A program made the translations under genes and the position numbers. Shown here in pieces: positions 1 to 8,271 of a stretch of 64,000 bases of DNA. This DNA comes from Marinobacter arenosus (GTDB taxonomy: Bacteria; Pseudomonadota; Gammaproteobacteria; Pseudomonadales; Oleiphilaceae). How positions within the stretch are numbered: position 1 is the first letter of the stretch; each line of letters begins with the position of its first letter. The stretch lies in assembly GCF_019264345.1 (NCBI RefSeq), contig NZ_JAHVAO010000001.1, forward strand, positions 2,728,001-2,792,000, in the 5' to 3' direction. Below the pieces are notes generated by a model. The model did no database searches and had not been told where the DNA came from. It was given only the letters and a program-made list of their open reading frames with translations.

Positions 1-2
1 GT

Positions 3-74
3 GAGGAACAGCTTCTGGCCCTGAAGTCTGATTACCGGATCTCGGTGCCGGATGTGGACGGGATATCGCGATGA
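3..74 (+). CDS. C-terminal end of an upstream gene (partial)
   Basis: An open frame enters from the left edge and ends at the TGA at 72-74. It encodes about 23 residues ending in VPDVDGISR. The stop overlaps the ATG of the next gene (ATGA at 71-74), which is typical of translational coupling within an operon. HupE/UreJ-type genes in related bacteria often follow a parvulin-type peptidyl-prolyl isomerase, and this tail would fit one, but the fragment is too short to assign. Confidence 0.55.
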   Translation, partial: EEQLLALKSDYRISVPDVDGISR

Positions 75-1090
75 ACACAGTGGTATCGGCGCTTCTTCTG
101 ACCATCCTCATGGGCATGCCTGCCCTGCTGAAGGCGCACGCGCTGGAACCCGGCTTTCTGAGCCTGGCGCCGGCCGGAAACGACAGCTGGCAGGTGGTCT
201 GGCGGGTGCCCCAGGTCGGTGGGCAGCCCATGCAGATTGACGCGGTGCTGCCCGAAACCTGCACACCCCGGGTGGCGCCCGGCCCGATGAAGTTTGACGG
301 GCGTGCCTTTGTCAGCCGCTGGCTGGCCTCCTGCACTGAGGGCCTGGACGGCGGAGTAGTGGCGGTTCGAGGTCTTGACGCCACACGAACGGATGTCCTG
401 GTTCGTTACAGCCCGGAGCCGGACGCGGAACCCGTGGTTACCCGCCTGACGCCGGACACCATTTCGTTCCAGATTGCCCCGGGTGGCCCGGAGGGATCGG
501 TGCTGTCCAGCTATTTCGTGCTGGGCGTTGAGCACATCCTCGAGGGCTTTGATCACCTGCTGTTCGTCTTTGCCCTGCTGCTCCTGATTCCGAGCTTCAA
601 GATGCTGATTGCCGCCCTGACCTCGTTCACAATCGCCCACAGTCTTACCATGGCCGGGGTGACGCTCGGTATGTTCACGCTCCCGGCGCCACCGGTGGAA
701 GCGGTCATCGCGCTGTCGATTGTGTTCCTTGCCACGGAGCTGGCCCGCCCGGCGGATGACCAGCGCCTGACAGCCCGATATCCCTGGTTGGTGTCGTTTT
801 CGTTTGGTCTCCTGCACGGCTTCGGCTTTGCCGGGGCACTGCGGGAAATCGGTCTCCCTGAGGGCGATGTTCCCATGGCGCTGCTGAGCTTCAATCTGGG
901 GGTCGAGGCCGGGCAGATCGCCTTTGTCTGTGGGGTGCTGCTGTGCGGTTACGTGGCGGGACTTGCCATCCGGCACCGGGAGGGCGTCGTGCAATGGTTT
1001 GAGTACACCGGCAGGCGCCTGGCCAGCTACGGCATCGGCGGCCTTGCGTCCTTCTGGCTGGTGGAGCGGGTGGCCGGATTCTGGGTGTAG
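71..1090 (+). CDS. HupE/UreJ family membrane protein
   Basis: The 339-residue protein begins with a signal peptide (about residues 1-24, ending KAHA). An extracytoplasmic domain follows to about residue 150, then about six hydrophobic helices. The membrane part opens with the family's characteristic stretch, residues VLGVEHILEGFDHLLFV, and a second His-bearing helix (FTIAHSLTMAG), with a further LLHGFGFAGAL motif. Related HupE and UreJ proteins are thought to move nickel or cobalt, and the conserved His and Asp residues suit metal binding. The substrate here is not shown by the sequence. The ATG overlaps the stop of the preceding gene, so the two are probably co-transcribed. Confidence 0.8.
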   Translation: MNTVVSALLLTILMGMPALLKAHALEPGFLSLAPAGNDSWQVVWRVPQVGGQPMQIDAVLPETCTPRVAPGPMKFDGRAFVSRWLASCTEGLDGGVVAVRGLDATRTDVLVRYSPEPDAEPVVTRLTPDTISFQIAPGGPEGSVLSSYFVLGVEHILEGFDHLLFVFALLLLIPSFKMLIAALTSFTIAHSLTMAGVTLGMFTLPAPPVEAVIALSIVFLATELARPADDQRLTARYPWLVSFSFGLLHGFGFAGALREIGLPEGDVPMALLSFNLGVEAGQIAFVCGVLLCGYVAGLAIRHREGVVQWFEYTGRRLASYGIGGLASFWLVERVAGFWV

Positions 1091-1193
1091 TACATCGAGA
1101 AAAACTGATATTTACACTCAAAAAGACGATCATAGTTGTGAATTTACTTGTGGTAGAACTGAGCGACCTTGGGCGTTAGAGCCCGCCAAAAGG

Positions 1194-1523
1194 ATGTTCA
1201 TGGCTCAACTGCGAGTGTCGCAAAACCGGAATCGTCTCTGCCTGATAATGTTGATGGCACTGATGGTGGTCTATGGAGCAACGGGTTCAGGCCTGTTAGC
1301 AGCTGACCATCCCTTTGATGAACCCGGTTCGTTTCAACCTGCGCTTCTGGATGCCTCCGGGGACTCGCCTTTCGGTGAACCCGGTTCGACCGATCCAGAC
1401 GCCTCGGGCCGCTTCCTGCTTCCCGGATATTCGGGTCACTCGCCGAACCTGTTTTTCATTGAGCCGCCGGCTCGCCTCTTGAGTTTTCCCACCCTGCCGC
1501 AAGGCCCTCCACTCTTCGCCTGA
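1194..1523 (+). CDS. Small exported protein of unknown function
   Basis: An ORF of 109 residues (or 107 if the ATG at 1200 is used) sits between the HupE-like gene and the pyruvate carboxylase operon. A purine-rich AAAAGG lies just before the ATG at 1194. The N-terminus has basic residues followed by a hydrophobic stretch (about residues 16-36) ending GLLAADHP, which reads as a signal peptide or anchor. The remainder is short and carries two copies of a Pro-Phe-x-Glu-Pro-Gly-Ser motif (PFDEPGS and PFGEPGS). I do not recognise a family. It could still be a non-coding stretch that happens to stay open, but the signal peptide and internal repeat argue for a gene. Confidence 0.45.
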   Translation: MFMAQLRVSQNRNRLCLIMLMALMVVYGATGSGLLAADHPFDEPGSFQPALLDASGDSPFGEPGSTDPDASGRFLLPGYSGHSPNLFFIEPPARLLSFPTLPQGPPLFA

Positions 1524-1627
1524 GTGTCCTTCGTCTGAGTGTCGGCTGAAACCAGTCGGTGCACAGCACTGCTAAGACCAATCCGGTCCATCACAACCAA
1601 CCAAACTTAAGTCTGGAGGTATCATCC

Positions 1628-3049
1628 ATGGCTATAAGGAAGCTGCTGATTGCCAATCGCGGTGAGATTGCAGTCAGAATTGCCCGGGCCTGTAGCGAAC
1701 TGGGTATACGCTCGGTCGCCATTTATTCGAAGGCGGACGAGTATTCCCTGCATGTCAAAAAGGCCGACGAGTCCTATCAGATCAGTCAGGACCCGCTATC
1801 CGGGTACCTGAACCCCCATCACATCGTCAATCTGGCGGTCGAAACCGGCTGCGATGCGCTGCACCCCGGCTACGGATTTCTCTCGGAAAACGCCGAGCTG
1901 CCGGCGATCTGCAAACAGCGGGGGATCACCTTTGTCGGTCCGTCTTCCGAGGCGATTGCCTCCATGGGCGACAAAACCCAGGCCCGGCAGACGGCAGAGG
2001 CCGCCGGCGTGCCGGTGACGCCCGGGTCCAGGGGTAACCTCAGGGATGTCGAGGATGCGGTCCAGCAGGCCTCGGACATTGGTTATCCGGTCATGCTCAA
2101 GGCCACCTCCGGCGGCGGTGGTCGGGGCATCCGCCGGTGTGATAACGAAAAGGAGCTGCGCCAGAATTACGAGCGGGTGATTTCCGAAGCCACCAAGGCC
2201 TTCGGCAGTGCCGAGGTCTTTCTGGAGAAGTGCATCATCGAACCCCGCCACATTGAGGTCCAGATCCTGGCGGACAGCTACGGCAACGTGGTGCACCTGT
2301 ACGAGCGCGATTGCTCGATCCAGCGCCGCAATCAGAAGCTGATTGAGCTGGCGCCATCGCCGCAGCTGGAAGAGAGCCAGCGAGAGTACATCGGCGACCT
2401 GGCGCGGCGGGTGGCCAAACAGTGCGGGTACGAGAATGCCGGCACCGTGGAGTTTCTGCTGGATCATGACGGCAGTTTCTATTTCATGGAGATGAACACG
2501 CGGGTGCAGGTGGAGCACACCATCACCGAGGAAATCACCGGCGTGGATATCATCAAGGCCCAGATCCGGATCGCCGCCGGCGAGGCGTTGTGGCTCAAGC
2601 AGGAGGATATCAGCTACCGGGGCTTTGCCGCCCAGTTCCGGATCAACGCCGAAGACCCCAAGAACGGCTTCCTGCCCAGTTTTGGCCGCATCAGCCGCTA
2701 CTACTCGGCCGGTGGCCCGGGCGTGCGTACCGACGCCAACATGTACACCGGCTACGAGATCCCGCCCTATTACGATTCCATGTGCGCCAAGCTGATTGTC
2801 TGGGCCATGGACTGGCCTGAGCTGATTGCCCGCTCCCGGCGGGCGCTGAACGACATGGGGATCTACGGGGTCAAGACCACCATCCCCTATTACCAGCAGA
2901 TTCTGAGCCACGACGAATTTCAGGCCGCCAACTTCAACACCGGTTTTGTGGAGCGGAACCCGCAATTGCTGGAGTACAGCACCAAGACCCGTCCTGAAGC
3001 CATCGCCACTGCCATCGCCGCGGCCATTGCCGCCCAGGCGGGCCTGTAA
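1628..3049 (+). CDS. pycA: Pyruvate carboxylase subunit A (biotin carboxylase)
   Basis: This 473-residue protein is a biotin carboxylase: it carboxylates the biotin on its partner subunit using ATP and bicarbonate. The start is the ATG at 1628, seven bases after CTGGAGGT; an upstream in-frame extension adds nothing family-like. The N-terminal motif LLIANRGEIAVRIARA, the ATP-grasp glycine loop GGGGRGIRR (about residue 160), the RDCSIQRRNQK segment and the EMNTRVQVEH metal/biotin motif are all present. Its length matches split pyruvate carboxylase A subunits (about 471 residues) more than acetyl-CoA carboxylase AccC. The biotinylated partner follows after about 20 bp. A LysR-type pycR regulator, seen next to the homologous pseudomonad pair, is not present here. 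Confidence 0.88.
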   Translation: MAIRKLLIANRGEIAVRIARACSELGIRSVAIYSKADEYSLHVKKADESYQISQDPLSGYLNPHHIVNLAVETGCDALHPGYGFLSENAELPAICKQRGITFVGPSSEAIASMGDKTQARQTAEAAGVPVTPGSRGNLRDVEDAVQQASDIGYPVMLKATSGGGGRGIRRCDNEKELRQNYERVISEATKAFGSAEVFLEKCIIEPRHIEVQILADSYGNVVHLYERDCSIQRRNQKLIELAPSPQLEESQREYIGDLARRVAKQCGYENAGTVEFLLDHDGSFYFMEMNTRVQVEHTITEEITGVDIIKAQIRIAAGEALWLKQEDISYRGFAAQFRINAEDPKNGFLPSFGRISRYYSAGGPGVRTDANMYTGYEIPPYYDSMCAKLIVWAMDWPELIARSRRALNDMGIYGVKTTIPYYQQILSHDEFQAANFNTGFVERNPQLLEYSTKTRPEAIATAIAAAIAAQAGL

Positions 3050-3072
3050 ACCGAACATCGGAGAGATCCAGA

Positions 3073-4872
3073 ATGACCAAGCGCAAGATTCATATGACCG
3101 ACGTCATCCTGCGGGATGCCCATCAATCGCTGATCGCCACCCGGATGCGGACCGAAGACATGCTGCCGGCCTGTGCATGGCTGGATCAGGCCGGGTACTG
3201 GTCCCTCGAGTGCTGGGGCGGCGCCACCTTCGATGCCTGCGTCCGTTTCCTGAAGGAAGACCCGTGGGAACGGCTGCGCACGCTCCGGAAGGCCCTGCCC
3301 AACACTCGCCTGCAGATGCTGCTGCGGGGACAGAATCTGCTGGGGTATCGCCATTACGGCGACGACGTCGTGGAGGCGTTTGTGGCCAAGGCCGCGGAAA
3401 ACGGCATTGACGTGTTCCGGGTGTTCGACGCCCTGAACGACGTGCGTAACCTGGAAACCAGCATCCGGGCGGTCAAGAAAGCCGGCAAGCACGCCCAGGG
3501 TACCCTGTGCTACACCGTCAGCCCGGTGCACGACACCGACGCCTACCTGGCGCAGGCCAACGCCATGGCGGACATGGGCGCGGACAGCATCGCCATCAAG
3601 GACATGGCCGGCCTGCTGACCCCGGCGGTCACCGCCGAGCTGGTGGGCAAGCTCAAGAACACCCTCGATCTGCCGGTGTTCCTGCACTCCCACGCCACCT
3701 CGGGCATGGCCCCGATGTGCCAGTGGGCCGCCATGGAAGCCGGGGTGGATCACATCGATACCGCGTTGTCGGCCTTTGCCGGCGGCACCAGCCATCCGCC
3801 CACGGAATCGCTGGTGGCCGCATTGCACGATGCCGGTCTGGAAACCGGCCTGAACCTCGAACTGCTGGACAAGGCCACCCGGCATTTCCGGGAGGTGCGC
3901 AAGAAGTACCACCAGTTCGAGAGCGCCTATAACGGCGTCGATACCTCGGTCCTGCTGTCCCAGGTGCCCGGCGGCATGATGTCCAACCTGGCCAATCAGT
4001 TGAAGGAGCAGGGGGCGCTGGACCGGATCCAGGAGGTGTTCGAGGAAATCCCGCGGGTTCGCAAGGACCTCGGTTTCCCACCGCTGGTCACCCCGACATC
4101 CCAGATTGTCGGGACCCAGGCGGTCATCAACGTGCTGGGCGGCAAGCGCTACGACACCATCACCAACGAGGTGAAAAAGTACCTCCAGGGCTGGTACGGC
4201 AAGGCGCCCGCTGACGTGGACGCTGAACTGCGGCGTCGCGCGGTCGGCAACGAGGACCTGGTCCTGGAGCGCCCGGCGAACCTGATTCCGCGGGAGCTTG
4301 AGGACCTGCGCAAACAGGTGGGTGACCTGGCCCAGAGCGATGAGGATGTGCTGACCTACGCCATGTTCCCGGACCAGGCCAAGGCCTATCTTGAGCAGCG
4401 CCGGGATGGCACGCTTCAGCCGGAGCCGCTGGAACCCATTCCGGGCGGGCGTTCCGGCGGTGTTTCGTCCAAGTTCAAGATCACCGTGCACGGTGAGAGC
4501 TACGACATCGACGTGACCGGGGCCAATCCGGCGGGTGAGCACGAGCGCCGTTTCTACATGACGGTGGACGGGGTGCCCGAGGAAATCCACCTGGAATCCC
4601 AGGCCGATGACGGCCGCGACGGCAGCCGCTCCAGCAGTGGCCGGGCCGGTGCCACCAAGGAGGGGCATGTGACCACCAGCATGCCGGGTAACATAGTGGA
4701 TGTGTTGGTGAAAGAAGGGGACCAGGTCGAGGCCGGCGACCCGGTACTGATCATCGAGGCGATGAAGATGGAAACCGAGGTGAAGGCCACCATCGCCGGT
4801 ACCGTCAAGGAAGTGTCCATCGCCAAGGGCGACCGAGTGGTGCCGGGCGAGGTGCTGGTGGATATCGAGTAG
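3073..4872 (+). CDS. pycB: Pyruvate carboxylase subunit B (carboxyltransferase with biotin carrier)
   Basis: The 599-residue protein carries a carboxyltransferase TIM barrel (residues about 1-300, with TDVILRDAHQSLIATRMRTED at the N-terminus), a conserved carboxylase domain, and a C-terminal biotinyl domain. The biotin acceptor is Lys565 in EAMKMETE. With the preceding subunit it would convert pyruvate to oxaloacetate in the cytoplasm. The same architecture occurs in the alpha subunit of the sodium-pumping oxaloacetate decarboxylase (OadA). No OadB or OadG gene is nearby and a biotin carboxylase is adjacent, so pyruvate carboxylase is the better call. The start at 3073 has CGGAGAG about eight bases upstream. 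Confidence 0.88.
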   Translation: MTKRKIHMTDVILRDAHQSLIATRMRTEDMLPACAWLDQAGYWSLECWGGATFDACVRFLKEDPWERLRTLRKALPNTRLQMLLRGQNLLGYRHYGDDVVEAFVAKAAENGIDVFRVFDALNDVRNLETSIRAVKKAGKHAQGTLCYTVSPVHDTDAYLAQANAMADMGADSIAIKDMAGLLTPAVTAELVGKLKNTLDLPVFLHSHATSGMAPMCQWAAMEAGVDHIDTALSAFAGGTSHPPTESLVAALHDAGLETGLNLELLDKATRHFREVRKKYHQFESAYNGVDTSVLLSQVPGGMMSNLANQLKEQGALDRIQEVFEEIPRVRKDLGFPPLVTPTSQIVGTQAVINVLGGKRYDTITNEVKKYLQGWYGKAPADVDAELRRRAVGNEDLVLERPANLIPRELEDLRKQVGDLAQSDEDVLTYAMFPDQAKAYLEQRRDGTLQPEPLEPIPGGRSGGVSSKFKITVHGESYDIDVTGANPAGEHERRFYMTVDGVPEEIHLESQADDGRDGSRSSSGRAGATKEGHVTTSMPGNIVDVLVKEGDQVEAGDPVLIIEAMKMETEVKATIAGTVKEVSIAKGDRVVPGEVLVDIE

Positions 4873-4883
4873 CCGGCCCGGGC

Positions 4884-6203
4884 CTAAAGGTGAACGGCGA
4901 CCCCCACGGTTGCCGTTTTCCGGTCATAATCGTACCGGGCAATGTTGCTGTTGTTCCGAACCTGCTGGAGGTTCAGTAGCAGGGACACGGTTTTGTTGAC
5001 CCGGTATTCCCCGTCCATCGAAAGGGTCAGCCGCTGATCCTCCCGCCGGATGATCAGCAGCCCTTCTGGCACTTCCAGGCGATGAGGGGTGCGGTAATAG
5101 TTGTACCGGTAGCTGGCGGAAGTGCCGATCTCGAGCGCGGGTGTCATGGCGTATCCCAGCCCCAGCGACACGGTCTGGCCCAGCGGCGAGACACTGTAGT
5201 ACTCGGTGCCGGTATCGAGATTCCGGCGATCGTCGTAATCCACCTGGTACTTGGCACTGGCCCGCCACGCGTTCAATCGTGCCTTGTAGCGGGTGTCGAA
5301 TCGGTAGTGCTGGCCGTCGTAGGCTTGGTACCGGTCTGCCGCAGTGACCTGCTCGGCATCCACCGAAACGGAGCACACGGCCCTCTCGTCACCCAGGGCG
5401 CAATCCGATTTCCTGAGGCCGGCACTGAGGCGGGCCCGGTTCTCCCGGGTATTGCCCCCTTGCCAGATCTGATCCCCGCCCACGCCGAGCGTCAGCCGAT
5501 AAGGGCCGGGTGCGTGGACGCCCGCTACGTTGAGTCGAACCAGGTGGGTATTGAAGTCTTCTTCGGTGGTGTACTCGCGACCGTACAGTTGCAGGTCGGT
5601 TTTGATGGCCTGGTCCCCTGACCGGTAGGGATACCCCGACACCGCGTTTACCGATTCCAGGAAGGCCCCGTCCAGGGAGCTGGCGGCGCTGTCCGGGAAC
5701 AGTGCAATGTTGTCTTCGTACCCGGCGGACAGGGACAGCAGGGCCTGCCAGCGGTCCGGAGCCGGCGGTTCACCCAGTTTGGCAAGTTGGCCCCGGGCGA
5801 GCTTGCTCAGGTTCTCTTCGCTGCTGGCCAGCGCGGCTTCCCGGAACGCCTGCCGGGCCTGTTCGGTCTGATCCTGGGCCAGGGCAATCAGGCCGAGGTT
5901 ATAGAACGCCAGCGCCCGTTGAGGTGATGGGAGGAGCTGTCGAAACATGGCTTCGGCGTTGGCATAGTCGCCCAGCTTGAAATAGAGCACGCCAAGGTTG
6001 TAGGTGAGTGCCCGCGATTCCAGATCCTCGGCCGCGGCTTCAAGCAGCGCTCGGGCACGTTCCAGGTTGTTGTTCTGGAAGGCCTCAATGCCCGCGCGGA
6101 ATTTCTCCTTCGGTGATAACGACGTGTCGGCCTGCGTTGCGTTCGCAACAGCAACGCCAAGGCAGACCAGCAGCATCATGATCAGTCGGTGGAGCAAAGG
6201 CAC
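4884..6203 (-). CDS. TPR-containing outer-membrane beta-barrel protein
   Basis: The 439-residue protein has a signal peptide (about residues 1-25, ending ANATQA), then three or so tetratricopeptide repeats (about residues 30-140). Beyond them it is rich in alternating aromatic and polar strands and ends in VGVAVHL, as outer-membrane barrels do. This plan resembles surface lipoprotein assembly modifier-like proteins, where periplasmic TPRs feed a barrel. It is the last gene of the leftward ECF sigma operon, which suggests an envelope role under that sigma factor. The specific cargo is unknown. Confidence 0.65.
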   Translation of the reverse strand: MPLLHRLIMMLLVCLGVAVANATQADTSLSPKEKFRAGIEAFQNNNLERARALLEAAAEDLESRALTYNLGVLYFKLGDYANAEAMFRQLLPSPQRALAFYNLGLIALAQDQTEQARQAFREAALASSEENLSKLARGQLAKLGEPPAPDRWQALLSLSAGYEDNIALFPDSAASSLDGAFLESVNAVSGYPYRSGDQAIKTDLQLYGREYTTEEDFNTHLVRLNVAGVHAPGPYRLTLGVGGDQIWQGGNTRENRARLSAGLRKSDCALGDERAVCSVSVDAEQVTAADRYQAYDGQHYRFDTRYKARLNAWRASAKYQVDYDDRRNLDTGTEYYSVSPLGQTVSLGLGYAMTPALEIGTSASYRYNYYRTPHRLEVPEGLLIIRREDQRLTLSMDGEYRVNKTVSLLLNLQQVRNNSNIARYDYDRKTATVGVAVHL

Positions 6204-6234
6204 ATCCCTTCGAACCGGCCAGACACCTGGGCGG

Positions 6235-6729
6235 CTACTGGTTCGTTACGTTATCGAGCGTGGACTGGCCTTCGTTAAGCACATCCAGACCCGGGTCCAA
6301 CAGGTCCCCGTCCGTGGGCAGTTCTGAGCCCGGCAGATCCAGTTCGGGCACATCCAGGCCTGGATCGGGCAGGTCGCCGCCCGGTCCTTCGGCAATCGGG
6401 GCGTCGAGCAGGTCTTCGCCCGGCAACTCGGTGTCAAACGCATCGCGGGTTTCGCGGGCCTGGGAAGACACGCTTTCCTCAAGGCTCCAGGCCTCGCTGG
6501 ACAGCTCGTTGGCATCCAGCTCGTCCGGTCCCCCGGCCTCACTCAACTCGTTGATCGATTCGGGAATCTGCATTTCCTGAACGAAGGAGTTGTCCAGGGC
6601 CTCCTCGTCCGCCACCATTCTCATGGTCACGTTGTAATCGTCCTCAGCCAGGGCCACCGTTGGCGACGCGCAAAGGCCGAACAGCAGGGCCCAGGCAAAG
6701 CGAATTGGGCTGGGTAGGTTCAAAGTCAT
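6235..6729 (-). CDS. Acidic exported protein with Asp-Pro-Gly-Leu-Asp repeats, unknown function
   Basis: The 164-residue protein has a clear signal peptide (about residues 1-29, ending TVALAEDD). The C-terminal half is low-complexity and acidic, rich in Asp, Leu, Pro and Gly. A near-repeat of 14 residues appears twice (GDLPDPGLDVPELD and GDLLDPGLDVLNEG). There is no cysteine in the mature part and no recognisable catalytic motif. Its start overlaps the end of the anti-sigma gene by 4 bp, so it is translationally coupled to it. Its place between the anti-sigma factor and a TPR/barrel protein suggests a periplasmic accessory or sensor role, but that is inference. Confidence 0.6.
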   Translation of the reverse strand: MTLNLPSPIRFAWALLFGLCASPTVALAEDDYNVTMRMVADEEALDNSFVQEMQIPESINELSEAGGPDELDANELSSEAWSLEESVSSQARETRDAFDTELPGEDLLDAPIAEGPGGDLPDPGLDVPELDLPGSELPTDGDLLDPGLDVLNEGQSTLDNVTNQ

Positions 6730-7391
6730 GACGATGGTTCCGTTTCCTTGCCAATATCCGTTCGGAAGGTCTTTCGCTTGGTGCCTTCACCCAGGTGTGC
6801 GACCAGTGTGCCTTCGCCCGGGAACAGGATGTTCACCGGCAGGGCCAGCAGGTTGTCGCCTGGCTTCAGGTCGACCTTCCAGCTAACGCGGTGTCGTCCC
6901 GGGAAGGGGGTCAGTTCCATGTTGGGCGGCAATTCCAGGGTCAGGGTCACGTCTTCCAGGGCCTCGGTCGACGTGAAGGCCAGCCGGACGGTTTTCTGCG
7001 CCGATTCGGCCGCGGGTTTGATGGCCGCGGTTTCGGTGGTACCGGCCAGCTCCATGCCGGGTTGGCGCGGCTGGGTGAACTGGGCGCCCAGGAAGACCCC
7101 GACCACCAGCGCCGCCGCCACGGCGCCGCTCCAGACCGGTGTGGTCCAGCGTCGTCGGGCGGGTGAGTCATCGGTTGCCATGGCGCGACCGAGTATCCGG
7201 GCCTCGAAGTCGTCGTCCGGTTCGGGCGCGCGGTCCGCCGCAACCTGCTGGGCGATGTAGGTTGCTGTCGCCAGAGCCACGGCACAGGCGTCGCAGGATT
7301 TGGCGTGTCCACGCATGGCGGCCTCGGTGGCCGAGGTTACTTCGCCGGCCGCCAGGGCATCCACCTCTTTTCTGAATTCAATGCAATTCAT
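6726..7391 (-). CDS. Anti-sigma factor with zinc-finger domain (zf-HC2 type)
   Basis: The 221-residue protein starts at the ATG at 7391, eight bases after GAGGTG; a longer frame to 7430 would overlap the sigma gene and lacks a ribosome site. Residues 1-45 hold an anti-sigma zinc-finger pattern, with Cys3, His29 and the C-x2-C of SCDAC. A single membrane helix follows (about residues 94-115), then a C-terminal periplasmic domain of about 100 residues. Such proteins hold an ECF sigma factor at the membrane until an envelope signal releases it. The sigma gene is immediately upstream, 10 bp away, which is the usual pairing. Confidence 0.78.
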   Translation of the reverse strand: MNCIEFRKEVDALAAGEVTSATEAAMRGHAKSCDACAVALATATYIAQQVAADRAPEPDDDFEARILGRAMATDDSPARRRWTTPVWSGAVAAALVVGVFLGAQFTQPRQPGMELAGTTETAAIKPAAESAQKTVRLAFTSTEALEDVTLTLELPPNMELTPFPGRHRVSWKVDLKPGDNLLALPVNILFPGEGTLVAHLGEGTKRKTFRTDIGKETEPSS

Positions 7392-7401
7392 CGCATTCAC
7401 C

Positions 7402-8010
7402 TCATTGGCAGCCACGTTGTTGCTCCTCAAAAGGTTCCATCTCCTCCTGCAATTTTGTTCGGAGCAATGCCCGCACCCGATGCAGCCGGGATTTTATGGT
7501 ACCCAGGGGCACATCCAGGATCTCGGCAATGTCCTCCTGGCGCCAGCCTTCCGAGTCATGCAGCAATAACAACGTCCGCTGATCGGGCTGCAGTTCGCCA
7601 ACCATTCGGCGAAGCAGCGCGCTGCGACGATCGTTGTCGGTGTGGGTGAGTGGGTCCGGCTCGGTGCCTGAAAGGGTTTCCAGAAACGAAGTTGCCTGGT
7701 CTTTGGGGCCCAGCGCGTTTTCACTCACTTCACGCCCGGCCGGCCGTTTGCGCACGTTGTCGACGAACTGGCGGTAGAGAACCCGGTGCAGCCACGGGCG
7801 GAGATCGTCGACCCGTTCCAGTTCGTCCACTTTGGGAAACAGTTTGGTCACGACGTCCTGCACCAGGTCCTCGGCATCATGCTGACTGCCGGTTAACCGG
7901 TAGGCAAACGTGTGCAGTGGCCGCAGGTGCGGATGGACCAGGCGTTCAAAGCGTTTTGACTTGGACTGGCGAAACGGAAGCAAGGCCAAATGGGTACCCC
8001 TGATGATCAC
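7402..8010 (-). CDS. ECF-family RNA polymerase sigma factor
   Basis: The 202-residue protein has both conserved sigma regions: region 2 (HTFAYRLTGSQHDAEDLVQDVVTKLF and the following WLHRVLYRQFVD) and region 4 (QRTLLLLHDSEGWRQEDIAEILDVPLGTIKSRLHR). These are diagnostic of an extracytoplasmic-function sigma factor. The annotated start is a GTG at 8010 with no clear Shine-Dalgarno; a slightly later start just before region 2 is possible. It leads a four-gene leftward operon and is divergent from the lipase gene. A GGAACC-N16-CGT promoter in the shared gap faces the lipase and fits recognition by an ECF factor of this kind. Confidence 0.88.
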   Translation of the reverse strand: MIIRGTHLALLPFRQSKSKRFERLVHPHLRPLHTFAYRLTGSQHDAEDLVQDVVTKLFPKVDELERVDDLRPWLHRVLYRQFVDNVRKRPAGREVSENALGPKDQATSFLETLSGTEPDPLTHTDNDRRSALLRRMVGELQPDQRTLLLLHDSEGWRQEDIAEILDVPLGTIKSRLHRVRALLRTKLQEEMEPFEEQQRGCQ

Positions 8011-8187
8011 CTTGCACTGTCGGAGTGCTGCAGGACGGTCTCTGATTTTTATCGTGCCAACAGTCTATCAGTCTCGGGCGTCTGCGGGTATGTCCGTATT
8101 GTAAAAAAAAGAACGACAGAAAAGGTCTGAAAAACATAAAGTTACGAGTAATTGTCCCGATTTTTCAGAAAATCTCCCTGCGGCTTT

Positions 8188-8212
8188 GGAACCTTTGCAA
8201 TTAGACCTACGT
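8188..8212 (+). promoter_or_regulatory. Candidate ECF sigma promoter for the lipase operon
   Basis: GGAACC at 8188-8193 is followed by 16 bases and then CGT at 8210-8212. This matches the general ECF promoter layout of a GGAAC-type -35 and a CGT-type -10. Transcription would begin near 8218-8222 and leave a leader of about 50 bases before the lipase ATG. The ECF sigma gene lies divergently about 180 bp away. No similar element was seen facing the sigma gene. Confidence 0.5.
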
Positions 8213-8271
8213 GGTGGGCACCTAAAGGCGACGGAAGCGCCGAACTACAAGAAACCCACAGGTGACAGAGT

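Noticed and set aside
1607..1612. A CTTAAG upstream of the pyruvate carboxylase operon as a further PmrA site
   Set aside because: Only one half-site is present; there is no partner five bases away.
3073..4872. Oxaloacetate decarboxylase alpha subunit as the identity of the biotin protein
   Set aside because: The architecture is shared, but no OadB or OadG sodium-pump genes are nearby, whereas a biotin carboxylase is directly upstream.
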